36,102 bases of DNA from DASUBN01 sp050261675. Its GTDB lineage: Bacteria; Pseudomonadota; Gammaproteobacteria; Natronospirales; REEB76. Each line of letters opens with the position of its first letter. Within the stretch, counting starts at the first letter, position 1. The stretch is from contig JBLNDO010000041.1 in NCBI GenBank assembly GCA_050261675.1, positions 1 through 36,102 on the forward strand, written 5' to 3'. A program made the position numbers and the translations under genes. Below, in pieces: positions 16,647 through 24,343 of this stretch. The notes beneath the pieces were generated by a model. The model was given only the letters and a program-made list of their open reading frames with translations. It was not told the origin of the DNA and did no database searches.

Positions 16647-17108
16647 TCAGTGGGTCAGGCCGACGCGCACGCCGTAGCTGATGATGGCACCGGCGCCTTC
16701 GATGGCGAGCGCGATCAGCACGATCAGCGAGGACGTGGTGAGCACCAGGTTCTTGGCGCCGCGGTCGGTCACGAGTTGCGGGCTCGAGGCCGCAAACGGC
16801 AGGAAGGTGCCGAGCAGCAGCAGGGTGAAGAACAGGTGTTCCTTGCCCTCCATGAAGATGTCATGGGCGAACTTCCAGTTGCTGCCGAGGATGATGGCCT
16901 TGTCGGCGGCATAGAAAGTCACGTAGAAGTAGCCCCCGACGATCCAGGTGAGCCACAGCAGCACGGCCGTGACGGTGCTCACCGTGCGGATGCGTCCCAG
17001 GTTCGCCTGGCTGGCATTGAGGGTTTCGACGCCCACCCAGAGTGCCGCAAGGCAGGCGAGCACGCCGAAGGTGGGGTGCAGGAAAAGGATGATCTCTTTC
17101 GTGGACAT
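16647..17108 (-). CDS. Four-helix integral membrane protein, unknown
   Basis: The 153-aa product has four hydrophobic segments (about 7-24, 44-64, 89-107 and 122-145). Histidines lie near the ends of helices (LHPTFGV, FAHDIFMEGKEH), a layout seen in small haem- or quinone-associated membrane proteins, but that role is inference. It heads a unit of three genes on the minus strand (16647, 16320, 15459). A near-consensus FNR box and -10 lie upstream at 17172-17213. Confidence 0.7.
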   Translation of the reverse strand: MSTKEIILFLHPTFGVLACLAALWVGVETLNASQANLGRIRTVSTVTAVLLWLTWIVGGYFYVTFYAADKAIILGSNWKFAHDIFMEGKEHLFFTLLLLGTFLPFAASSPQLVTDRGAKNLVLTTSSLIVLIALAIEGAGAIISYGVRVGLTH

Positions 17109-17171
17109 GACGGCCTCCCGTTGTTGTTGCCGTGTAGACGGGCGGCGGTTTCTTGCCGCCCACGGTGAGTA

Positions 17172-17213
17172 AGTTTAGTAGGCCCCTCCAAAAGGACACT
17201 TGACCTGGATCAG
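17172..17213 (-). promoter_or_regulatory. FNR-like site and -10 upstream of the membrane module
   Basis: TTGACCTGGATCAG (17200-17213, plus-strand reading) matches TTGAT-N4-ATCAA at 8 of 10 positions. Taking its centre 17206.5 as -41.5 on the minus strand, +1 falls near 17165 and the -10 is TAAACT (17172-17177), exactly at the expected distance from a class II site. The leader to the ATG at 17108 is about 57 nt. Confidence 0.55.
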
Positions 17214-17292
17214 GTTTGGCACGCTCAATCCGTCATGGGGCGGGCGTAATGGGACCGTCACAATCGGAAGGCAAAACAGCGAAGGAAAATGG

Positions 17293-17331
17293 AAAGCCCC
17301 TCCCCCGCCCAAGGCGGGGGAGGGGCTTTTT
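17293..17331 (+). terminator. Very stable orphan intrinsic terminator
   Basis: A perfect 17-bp stem (17293-17309 with 17313-17329) encloses a 3-nt CAA loop and runs into TTTTT on the plus strand; the minus strand also reads out into several T-like bases. No annotated gene ends here: it lies between the divergent membrane module (starts 17108) and adh (starts 17492). The 382-nt gap therefore may contain a short plus-strand RNA ending at 17331. Nothing else is seen in the gap. Confidence 0.8.
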
Positions 17332-17491
17332 CGGAAGTTCAGGCCTTGCGGCGGCTTCGACCTCTTCGGCCTCGCTTTTTTCCTCGCCAGATCGGCGTTC
17401 CTCCGCCGCCCAATTCCCGATCATTCACGCAAGAGAACAAGAAAGCTATGCTTGCATGGAGTCCGCGGGTGGCCAAGTTCCGGAGAACCCC

Positions 17492-18475
17492 ATGCATGCC
17501 ATGGTGTTGAAGCAAGTGAAGGCGCCGCTCCAATGGATGGAACTCCCGGACCGGCGGCCCGGCGAGGGCGAGATCCGCGTGAAAGTCGCGGCCTGCGGCG
17601 TCTGCCGCACGGACCTGCACGTGGTGGACGGCGAGCTGCCGGATCCCAAAGTTCCCGTGATCCCCGGCCATGAAATCGTCGGGCGCATCGATGCGGTCGG
17701 CGCGGGAGTCCAGGGGCTCGAGGTCGGCCAACGGGTGGGAATTCCCTGGCTCGGGCACAGCTGCGGCACCTGCGCCTATTGCACCGCGGGCCGCGAAAAC
17801 CTCTGCGACCGGCCGCTCTTCACCGGTTACACGCGGGATGGCGGCTTCGCCACCTCCGCCATTGCCGATGCGCGCTTCGCGTTTCCATTGGGCGAGACGG
17901 GGGAGGACGTGGCCGATGCGCCCCTCCTCTGCGCCGGCCTGATCGGCTGGCGCTCGCTCGTTACCGCCGGAGAAGGAAAACGACTGGGCATTTACGGCTT
18001 CGGCGCGGCGGCGCACATCGTGACGCAGCTAGCCCGCTGGCAGGGACGCTCGGTGTTCGCCTTCACGCGGCCGGGAGACACGGCGGGTCAGGCCTTCGCG
18101 CGAAAACTCGGGGTTGCCTGGGCCGGCGGCTCCGATGAAATGCCGCCCGAACCTCTGGATGCCACCATCCTCTACGCGCCGGTGGGCGCGCTGGTGCCGG
18201 CAGCGCTCAAGGCCGTGCGCAAAGGCGGGCGCGTGGTCTGCGCCGGCATCCATATGAGCGACATTCCGGGCTTTCCCTACCGGCTCCTGTGGGAAGAGCG
18301 GCAACTCGTGTCGGTGGCGAACCTCACCCGGCAGGATGGACTGGATTTCCTGCGGCTCGCGCCGCAAATCGGCATCATCACCACGGTGACGCGTTATCCG
18401 CTGCAAAAAGCGAATGAAGCCCTGGCGGATTTGAGAGCGGGGAAATTCGAGGGCGCAGCGGTGTTAGTGCCCTGA
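17492..18475 (+). CDS. Zinc-dependent alcohol dehydrogenase family protein
   Basis: This medium-chain dehydrogenase oxidises alcohols with NAD(P). The 327-aa product starts MHAMVLKQVKAPLQW with GGAG 8 nt upstream; the frame is open further upstream but crosses the terminator hairpin. Catalytic zinc ligands are visible in CGVCRTDLHVVDGE (Cys near 36), PGHEIVG (His near 60) and later; the structural zinc site is CGTCAYCTAGRENLC (about 92-106). The Rossmann segment LGIYGFGAAAHIVTQLA has the GxGxxA pattern. It resembles the adhA/YahK-like single-gene subgroup of about 330 aa. Its end overlaps the convergent membrane gene at 18464 by 12 nt. Confidence 0.88.
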   Translation: MHAMVLKQVKAPLQWMELPDRRPGEGEIRVKVAACGVCRTDLHVVDGELPDPKVPVIPGHEIVGRIDAVGAGVQGLEVGQRVGIPWLGHSCGTCAYCTAGRENLCDRPLFTGYTRDGGFATSAIADARFAFPLGETGEDVADAPLLCAGLIGWRSLVTAGEGKRLGIYGFGAAAHIVTQLARWQGRSVFAFTRPGDTAGQAFARKLGVAWAGGSDEMPPEPLDATILYAPVGALVPAALKAVRKGGRVVCAGIHMSDIPGFPYRLLWEERQLVSVANLTRQDGLDFLRLAPQIGIITTVTRYPLQKANEALADLRAGKFEGAAVLVP

Positions 18476-18880
18476 CACGACTGCGCTCAAAGCGCGGGAT
18501 ACGGCGGAGGCCGCGGCCAGCATGGCGACCAGATTCGTGAACGTGTCCAAGACGATGGTGCGGGCCGGGATGGACATGCCGACGAATGCAATATCCGAGC
18601 CGCCGGCGATGATGAGCCACATGGCGAGGCTCCCCACGAGAGAAGCTTTCAGCACGGACTCCTTGCCCGCCACATAGGCTGCGACGGCGGCTCCCAAGGG
18701 GAGCGTGACGATCACCCAGACGGTCCACAATGCCGGTGTCCAGAGCATGTGCTTGCCGAGCGCATCGAACGCCGCCTGCCATTCCGCGCGCATGAACGAG
18801 AACCAGGCGACGCCCCAGACCAGGTTATAGGTCGCGGCCCAAATCACACCGCCCAAGACTAGACGAGACCACTTCATCAA
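18464..18880 (-). CDS. Four-helix membrane protein, unknown
   Basis: The 138-aa product has four hydrophobic segments (about 8-28, 49-70, 79-100 and 108-130) and few polar residues between them. A two-Met start (MMKW) follows a moderately purine-rich leader. It overlaps the 3' end of adh by 12 nt in the convergent direction. I do not recognise a family. Confidence 0.6.
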   Translation of the reverse strand: MMKWSRLVLGGVIWAATYNLVWGVAWFSFMRAEWQAAFDALGKHMLWTPALWTVWVIVTLPLGAAVAAYVAGKESVLKASLVGSLAMWLIIAGGSDIAFVGMSIPARTIVLDTFTNLVAMLAAASAVSRALSAVVSGH

Positions 18881-18950
18881 GACCAGCCCTTCGGCAATTG
18901 CCCCTGCGTTGCTCTACCGCCTACATCCCTGTAGGTGTCACGAATATGAG

Positions 18951-19086
18951 TTTTTTGTGACAGCGCGATGCCTAAAAAATTCGAAGACAAAAGCCTGACT
19001 AGAAAATCACACTCGCGACTATTTGAGAATCCTCCCACTTTATACAGTGGTTCTCCAGCAAGAAATTGCAGTCTGTCCCCGACTAC
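18951..19086 (-). repeat. Dispersed repeat, family 2, copy R1
   Basis: Read on the plus strand, it runs from TTTTTTGTGACAGC through TAGAAAATCACA, TTGAGAATCCTCCC and AAGAAATTGCAGTCTGTCC. The same blocks in the same order occur in R3 (22409-22554), and the right half occurs in R2 (21740-21820). Its minus-strand start lies about 10 nt after the stop of the TIG protein gene. It is more AT-rich than the surrounding genes. Confidence 0.75.
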
Positions 19087-19095
19087 TAGAGGCCG

Positions 19096-21594
19096 TCAGT
19101 TTACGAACTGGCCGTGGACAAGGATGAGTCCTTCCGGCGTCATGAAGTCAGGACCCATCAAGATAGCGAGTCCGTTAGCGCCCCAGCGTATTAGGCGCCG
19201 GGGATATCCATCGAACGCCGGGAGTGTGATGGTATTGATATGAGCGTGGGTCGTCAGATCGAACGATTCAACGTAGAGGATGTTCGTGTACGACTGCGGC
19301 TGAATGCAAGCCATGAACAGCTTATTATTCGCGCTGTCCACCGAGACGACAACGCCAAGAGTGGCAAAACCACCAAAGGAGTTCTTGCAGCCGTCCGTCG
19401 GGACGAAACTCCCTATATCCGTCCCCGTGTGCGGATCGATGACGACACCCAAATCCGTGTAGACAAGGTCAGTCGAGGCATCGTAATGGATGGAAGTGGA
19501 GTATCCATCCCCTACGCCCGGATAATCCTGGGTGAGAGCCGCTCCCGTCGGCGACACGGAAACCACGTAGAAATCCCAGCCGCTGTCTTCGGTGTTTACG
19601 GAGTAGAGCGCCGTGTCATCCGCCCCCCACTGCAAGCTGTCGTAGAACCCGAAGAGCGGGTTGGCATCATCTACGCCGTTGGCATGGGCCGGCCGGGGCG
19701 TTCCATCGTCGAATATGGTGACGCCCCCCACCGATTCAATCGACCCAGACCCGAGCAAACCGCGGGAGACCGCGACGGTGTGGGGGGCGCCCGGTGCGAC
19801 CTGGATGTCCAAGGCGGAATAGTTGCCCGAGAACGGAAACGATGCGGAGCCAAGCGAAAAGGATATGTCAGGCGCGATCCCCGGCAGCGTGAATCTCTGT
19901 ACGACCGGCGGAGACAATGTGTCCAGTCCGGCATAGAGATAGGAACTGTCGCCGGACAGGGCCAACACGTTCGGGTCGCCGCTGACCGACATATCGTTCA
20001 CGACACTGGCCGTGGAGGGATCGAGAACCAGAATAGAACCCGGGTGCTGGCCCGCCGGCGCGGTGGATGGCACCGACAAGTAGATGACCTGGTTCACGGG
20101 GTCCCATACTTCGTGCTTCGCTGTCTGTGTGAGCGTGGTGAACTGGTACCCTACCGCATAGGACAGCGATGATCCCGGTCCTTGATTGGGATGTGGGTTG
20201 ATTGCGGACACAGCCACGGTCTGAGGCGCAGCGATGTCCGCGGCCGGAACCTGAGCATCCAGTTCGGAGCCTGATACGTAGGTGGTAGTGAGAGCGTTTC
20301 CGTTCCATTGCACGGTGGCACCGGGGACGAATTCAGAGCCCAACACCTTCAGGGTAAAATCCGCGCCCCCCGCGTCGACGTGATCCGGAGAAAACCCGGA
20401 GACGACCGGGACCGGATTGATCACCGCGAACTGCGCCGTGTTCGACGTGCCACCGCCGGGTCCGGGGTTCACGGCGGTGATGCTGAACTCACCGCCCGTA
20501 GTCAGCAGTGCAGCGGGCACAGCGACGTCCAGATCGGTCGTGTTGACGAACGTGACGGTGAGGGGCATCCCGTCCCAATAGACAGTCGTAAAGGCGGTGA
20601 AGCCGCTACCCCCTAATGACAGGGTGAACGCCAGGCTGTCGAGGAGAACGCCTCCAATACTGAGGCCGTTCCTGCTGAAGAAACTTATCGCCGGAAGCGG
20701 GAAATGGAGGGTCACGCCGATGCCATTGGAATCGCCCCCACCCGGAGTGGGGTTGGTCACCATCACCGTGGCCGAACCGGCCTGGTTGACCTGGGCGTCG
20801 CTCACATAGGCATGCAACACAGTCGATGACGTCGTCCATGTGGAAAGAGGAGTCCCATTCCAGTCAATTACGGATTGGGGAACGAAGCCCTTGCCCGTCA
20901 AAGTCAATTCGTCGATGCCCACTTCGACGGTCGCCGTGCTCGCCGTGGGCAAGGGATTGGCTTCAATCACGGCGAACAGGTTCGAGAAACCGCCGCCGGG
21001 AGCCGGAGTAAAAACGCCGACCTGGGCTTGTCCACCGACGATGTTGGCAATCGGCACGGCGGCTTGCAACTCTCCCGAATTCACATACGTCGTTACCAGG
21101 GGCGCATTGTTCAAGCGAACAATCGACGTGGCTACAAAGTCCTTTCCAAACACCGTCAGCGTCCCGGCGATCACCACCGTCGGCTGGACGTCTGTGATGA
21201 CGGGCACAGGATTATTGATGCTGAACGTCACGGGCTGGGATACGAGATTACCGTCAGCCACGGTTACATTGGCTTGACCTGCGACAGCGACCTCCCCTGC
21301 TGGCACGGACGCGGTCAGTTCCGTCGTCGATACGTATACTGTCGCTAAACCGGCACCGTTCCACTGCACCGTGGACCCAATCCCGAAACGCATCCCTTTC
21401 ACCACCAGCTTAAAGCCGGAAACTCCAGCGATCGCCTTGCTTGGGTTGAGGCCGGTAATCACGGGCGCAATCCGGGAGGTACTCGAAGCCGACGTACCGT
21501 GCATGGTCCATGCCTGGGCGGCGGATGGCCCAGTGAAAGCAAGGACCGCGATGAGTGCCAGCCAGAACGGCCTGTTGAGATTCGGCGATTCCAT
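19096..21594 (-). CDS. Large secreted IPT/TIG-repeat protein with C-terminal propeller-like region
   Basis: The 832-aa product has a signal peptide (cleaved near AQA-WTM). Residues about 45-480 hold five IPT/TIG-type immunoglobulin-like repeats, each with an ITGLNPS-like opening, a G.GF or G.EF turn, a VQWNG-like strand, a TELTASVP-like strand and a closing NPxPGGG hinge. Residues about 490-832 lack the repeat and have beta-rich WD-like motifs (LDPSTASVVND, VYTDLGVVIDPHTG), suggesting a beta-propeller. No sortase or membrane anchor is seen, so it is probably secreted or periplasmic. It is bracketed by family 2 repeats, and its base composition looks lower in G+C than that of neighbours, so transfer is possible. 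Ligand unknown. Confidence 0.75.
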   Translation of the reverse strand: MESPNLNRPFWLALIAVLAFTGPSAAQAWTMHGTSASSTSRIAPVITGLNPSKAIAGVSGFKLVVKGMRFGIGSTVQWNGAGLATVYVSTTELTASVPAGEVAVAGQANVTVADGNLVSQPVTFSINNPVPVITDVQPTVVIAGTLTVFGKDFVATSIVRLNNAPLVTTYVNSGELQAAVPIANIVGGQAQVGVFTPAPGGGFSNLFAVIEANPLPTASTATVEVGIDELTLTGKGFVPQSVIDWNGTPLSTWTTSSTVLHAYVSDAQVNQAGSATVMVTNPTPGGGDSNGIGVTLHFPLPAISFFSRNGLSIGGVLLDSLAFTLSLGGSGFTAFTTVYWDGMPLTVTFVNTTDLDVAVPAALLTTGGEFSITAVNPGPGGGTSNTAQFAVINPVPVVSGFSPDHVDAGGADFTLKVLGSEFVPGATVQWNGNALTTTYVSGSELDAQVPAADIAAPQTVAVSAINPHPNQGPGSSLSYAVGYQFTTLTQTAKHEVWDPVNQVIYLSVPSTAPAGQHPGSILVLDPSTASVVNDMSVSGDPNVLALSGDSSYLYAGLDTLSPPVVQRFTLPGIAPDISFSLGSASFPFSGNYSALDIQVAPGAPHTVAVSRGLLGSGSIESVGGVTIFDDGTPRPAHANGVDDANPLFGFYDSLQWGADDTALYSVNTEDSGWDFYVVSVSPTGAALTQDYPGVGDGYSTSIHYDASTDLVYTDLGVVIDPHTGTDIGSFVPTDGCKNSFGGFATLGVVVSVDSANNKLFMACIQPQSYTNILYVESFDLTTHAHINTITLPAFDGYPRRLIRWGANGLAILMGPDFMTPEGLILVHGQFVN

Positions 21595-21739
21595 TCCTAA
21601 GACTTCTCTGAGTGCGCGCCTAGTGTCCGCTACCAGGGAACTAGATTAACCGAACTCTACCCCTTCCGGCCGTACGCATCTGATGGATTCAAAGGCAAAA
21701 GCGAGAAGTTGGTCTCAAAAGAGCCAAAAAGCGAAGCCC

Positions 21740-21820
21740 GGCGCCTTGAGAACCCTCCCCCTTGATTCATTAGCTTTCGCGGAATGCCCCAACAAAAATC
21801 GTGATCTATCTCCGATTATT
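21740..21820 (-). repeat. Dispersed repeat, family 2, partial copy R2
   Basis: GGCGCCTTGAGAACCCTCCC, CATTAGCT and CCGATTATT match the right half of R3. The left half with the GTGACAGC block is absent. On the minus strand the repeat begins at the TAA stop of the gene at 21816, which lies inside the element's AAATAATCGG edge. The rest of the 21595-21740 gap shows nothing recognisable. Confidence 0.6.
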
Positions 21821-22298
21821 TCGGCGGCGTGCTGGTGGCGTCCTCGCCATGGTCCGAAAGCTGGGCATCGAACCACTTGTGGATGGCGTCCGCGGTGGCC
21901 GCGTCCCGGCCCACGTAGTCCACCGCCGCGCCCGCGGGGACTTCGCGGTAGGTGATGGCGATCTGGCCCGGCTTGACCTTGCTCAGGTACTGCACGCCGG
22001 GCATGCCCTTGCCGTGGATCTTCATGGGGTCCGAATAGTCCCGCTTGCCGAAGCGCTCCGCCTCCATCTCCAGGTGCGTGCGGATGGCGGCGACGAGGTC
22101 CTTGTCGTTGGGGTCCTTCGCCACCACCTGCTGGATGCCGCCGTATTGGTTCTTCTGGAACACGTGGGTGGAGTTGTGGACGTTGAAGGGCATGACCATG
22201 GCGCCCTTCTGCGCGACTTCCTGCTGACGGGCGGTAGGCGCGGCGACGGCGGCCAGCGTGAAAAAGCATAGAAAGGCGGTGGCTATGACGTAACGCAT
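21816..22298 (-). CDS. Secreted protein of unknown function (conserved hypothetical)
   Basis: The 160-aa product starts at MRYVIATAFLCFF with GGAG upstream and has a signal peptide cleaved near AVA-APT. The mature part contains MPFNVHNSTHVFQKNQYGG, VVAKDP, IRTHLEMEAERFG and YREVPAGAAVDYVG. I recall this pattern from proteins mislabelled aspartate carbamoyltransferase; no carbamoyltransferase motif is seen, so that label should not be used. Its stop codon lies inside the edge of repeat copy R2. Confidence 0.7.
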   Translation of the reverse strand: MRYVIATAFLCFFTLAAVAAPTARQQEVAQKGAMVMPFNVHNSTHVFQKNQYGGIQQVVAKDPNDKDLVAAIRTHLEMEAERFGKRDYSDPMKIHGKGMPGVQYLSKVKPGQIAITYREVPAGAAVDYVGRDAATADAIHKWFDAQLSDHGEDATSTPPK

Positions 22299-22408
22299 GG
22301 ATTGGCTCCGGGAGTCAGGAAGGGATTGTGGGCCGTCCAATCGCCGAAAAACTAGGCCCTCCCTCCAAATCGCGCAGATTTGACGATAGAGGGGGGTCCA
22401 TATATGTA

Positions 22409-22554
22409 TTTTTTGTGACAGCACGGCGCTTAAGAAATTCCCAGGCAATAGCTCGATTAGAAAATCACATTCGGGGCGCCTTGAGAACCCTCCCCCTCGA
22501 TCCATTAGCTCCCGCCAAATCCCCCACAAGAAATCGCGGTCTGTCCCCGATCAT
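22409..22554 (-). repeat. Dispersed repeat, family 2, copy R3
   Basis: This is the fullest copy: TTTTTTGTGACAGC, TAGAAAATCACA, TTGAGAACCCTCCC and AAGAAATCGCGGTCTGTCC occur in the order seen in R1. R1 and R3 are direct repeats around 3.3 kb that hold the TIG gene, R2 and the gene at 21816. Outside R3 the 403-nt gap 22299-22701 shows only AT-rich sequence without a recognisable element. Confidence 0.75.
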
Positions 22555-22701
22555 TCCTCTATTGGAACGCAATGCCGCGCTAGGCCATCAGTCGCCGATC
22601 GGGAAACATTTAAACCAGATTTTTTTCAGATTTTCTTCACAAATAAAGAGGGGCTGTCACCTATTATTTTCCGACTGCCAGTAGCTCCCCTGAGGTCGAA
22701 T

Positions 22702-23277
22702 ATGAAAAATTGGATGATGGTCACCGTAATAACAGTATTCGCCGTGATCGCTCTTGTCCTGATCGTGCTCCGTCCGGACACCACCGATGACGACGCCGAC
22801 GCCAAGCCGAATTCCTTCGGCGCGGACCTGACCTTCCAGTTCGACTGCATGGGCAAGGCCAACCCTCCCTCCGAGAAGGCCATCGAAGGGTTCATGGCGG
22901 CCAAGGGATTCCGTGCCTTGGACAAGGTGCGCGCCGGCAAGAAGCTAGACCCGGATTTCAGCTGGATGCACATGGACGTGGTGGGGATAGACAGCGCCCG
23001 CCGCCAGATCACCTTCAAGGGCTTTGCGGACCAGCCCGAGACCTACTCCGTCAGCCTCTATTCCGAGCCCCCCACCCAACACTCCAAGGACCTTGAGGAC
23101 GCACTATTGGGATTCACGGAAAAGACGCTTGGCTGCAAGAACGACAAGCTGGCGCATGTGGATAATCCCGCGGGCGCGAAAGACCTCTACGACCATTCCC
23201 TCAGCGTGACCGAAGGCTGGTTCCAGGAGGCAGCGGGAATACAAACAACCCCAACGTCGGGCTCCGCCGCGAAATAA
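22702..23277 (+). CDS. Membrane-anchored protein of unknown function
   Basis: The 191-aa product starts MKNWMMVTVITVFAV, and its first 25 residues form one hydrophobic segment that is probably an uncleaved N-terminal anchor. The rest is soluble and rich in charge, with two cysteines (FDCMGKA, LGCKND). A GAGG-type RBS precedes the ATG. It is the only plus-strand gene between the TIG gene and the tRNA. Its stop lies in AAATAATCGGAG, the same bases that edge repeat family 2, but the match stops after that. No family recognised. Confidence 0.6.
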   Translation: MKNWMMVTVITVFAVIALVLIVLRPDTTDDDADAKPNSFGADLTFQFDCMGKANPPSEKAIEGFMAAKGFRALDKVRAGKKLDPDFSWMHMDVVGIDSARRQITFKGFADQPETYSVSLYSEPPTQHSKDLEDALLGFTEKTLGCKNDKLAHVDNPAGAKDLYDHSLSVTEGWFQEAAGIQTTPTSGSAAK

Positions 23278-23349
23278 TCGGAGTCCAAGAAGGGCTTTAT
23301 GCCAACCTACTGGCATGTCAGACCCAAAATGAATTGAACCGCACAAAAT

Positions 23350-23425
23350 TGGTGCCCGGAGAGGGAATCGAACCCCCGACCACCTGATTACAAATCAGAT
23401 GCTCTACCGACTGAGCTACCCGGGC
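23350..23425 (-). tRNA. tRNA-Thr (anticodon UGU)
   Basis: The acceptor stem GCCCGGG pairs with TCCGGGC, the T arm carries GGGTTCGATTCCC, and the anticodon loop TTTGTAA reads TGT. CCA is encoded (23350-23352). In E. coli the equivalent thrU heads the thrU-tyrU-glyT-thrT-tufB operon; here it lies downstream of the SPOR/coaX/birA genes and is separated from tRNA-Tyr by about 22.8 kb. Confidence 0.97.
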
Positions 23426-23500
23426 GACTGCATTCAACATCTAAAGCCTTTCTCCCTGGCTTTTATGGAATCAAATTCTAGCAGCGCACCCTAAGAATGA

Positions 23501-23617
23501 GGGATTTTGGCGGCTGGCAAGGCAAAAAACCTTGGCCATACCGGAGCGTACTCTTACCGTACGTGAGGATTGGGCAAGGTTTTTTAACGCCGCCCGACGG
23601 CAAAAGACCCATTTTTA
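23501..23617 (+). repeat. Dispersed palindromic repeat, family 1, copy B
   Basis: The core GGAGCGTACTCTTACCGTAC is followed by GTGAGGATTGGGCAAGG. Perfect 11-bp arms AAAAAACCTTG (23524-23534) and CAAGGTTTTTT (23575-23585) flank it, so the transcript can fold into a long hairpin ending in T residues. The right edge GGCAAAAGACCCATTTTTAG includes the stop codon of the SPOR gene on the other strand. Confidence 0.8.
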
Positions 23618-24343
23618 GCCACCGGAGCAAACCCCCGTCCCCCGGCCTATGGGGTTGCTGTCATCCCCCAGATCCTTGAAAAAGTCCGCGGCGGGCAAGG
23701 ACGCCGGCGGGCCCTTGGCATCTATCCAATAGCGCGGTTCTTCCCGGAAGCGTTCCGTGACCTGCGGGTGATACCCCAGCTTCTTGAGTTCCTTGATCCG
23801 CTGCACGGCGTATTCGTGCTGGTTGAAGAGCCCCAGGGAGATGGCGTTGCGGTTGGCCTCGTCCGAGACCACGTAGATGTCACTCACGCCGCGCTTCTTC
23901 ATGAGCGCCACCGCTGCATCCGCCTCCTTCTTGGAGCCGAAGGGCGGGAGATACACCCAGTAGCCGGGCTTGGCCTTGCCGGTCACGGTGTGCTCGGTGG
24001 CGGTGAGGTTCAGTTGCTTCAGACGCGATTCCGCCTGCTGCACGGAATCCTCGTCCGCGAAGGGGCCGTAGGTGGCGCAAGCCTGGGCGGCGGCCACCGC
24101 TGCCGTGGACGGCGCCGGCGCGGGTTGGGTGGCGGCGGGAGGCGGCGCCGCGGTGGACGGAGCGGGTGCCGCCGCCAAGGTCTTGCGCTGCGCTTCCGTG
24201 AGTTCGGAGGTGAGCTTCAGGGGCTCGCCGCCGAGCGGCGGCGCGAGGGCGGGATGGGTCTCGCCGGGCAGCACGTACCAACGGTACCAGGCGAACACGC
24301 CCAAGTTCGCGAGCACCAGGGCGAGGAGGAGCGCGCGCTTCAC
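23615..24343 (-). CDS. SPOR-domain membrane protein
   Basis: The 242-aa product has an N-terminal membrane anchor (MKRALLLALVLANLGVFAWY), a proline/alanine linker (about 55-85) and a C-terminal domain of about 110 residues with SPOR-type strands and helices (YWVYLPPFGSKKEADAAVALM, DIYVVSDEANRNAISLG). SPOR domains bind denuded peptidoglycan at division sites. The gene regularly follows coaX and birA in gammaproteobacteria. Its start overlaps the coaX stop by 4 nt, and its stop lies in the edge of repeat copy B. Confidence 0.85.
   Translation of the reverse strand: MKRALLLALVLANLGVFAWYRWYVLPGETHPALAPPLGGEPLKLTSELTEAQRKTLAAAPAPSTAAPPPAATQPAPAPSTAAVAAAQACATYGPFADEDSVQQAESRLKQLNLTATEHTVTGKAKPGYWVYLPPFGSKKEADAAVALMKKRGVSDIYVVSDEANRNAISLGLFNQHEYAVQRIKELKKLGYHPQVTERFREEPRYWIDAKGPPASLPAADFFKDLGDDSNPIGRGTGVCSGG

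Noticed and set aside
17216..17491. N-terminal extension of the alcohol dehydrogenase
   Set aside because: It runs through a 17-bp terminator hairpin and has no RBS; family length fits the start at 17492.
18951..22554. CRISPR array
   Set aside because: The repeats are about 140 nt, few and far apart with genes between, and no cas genes are present.
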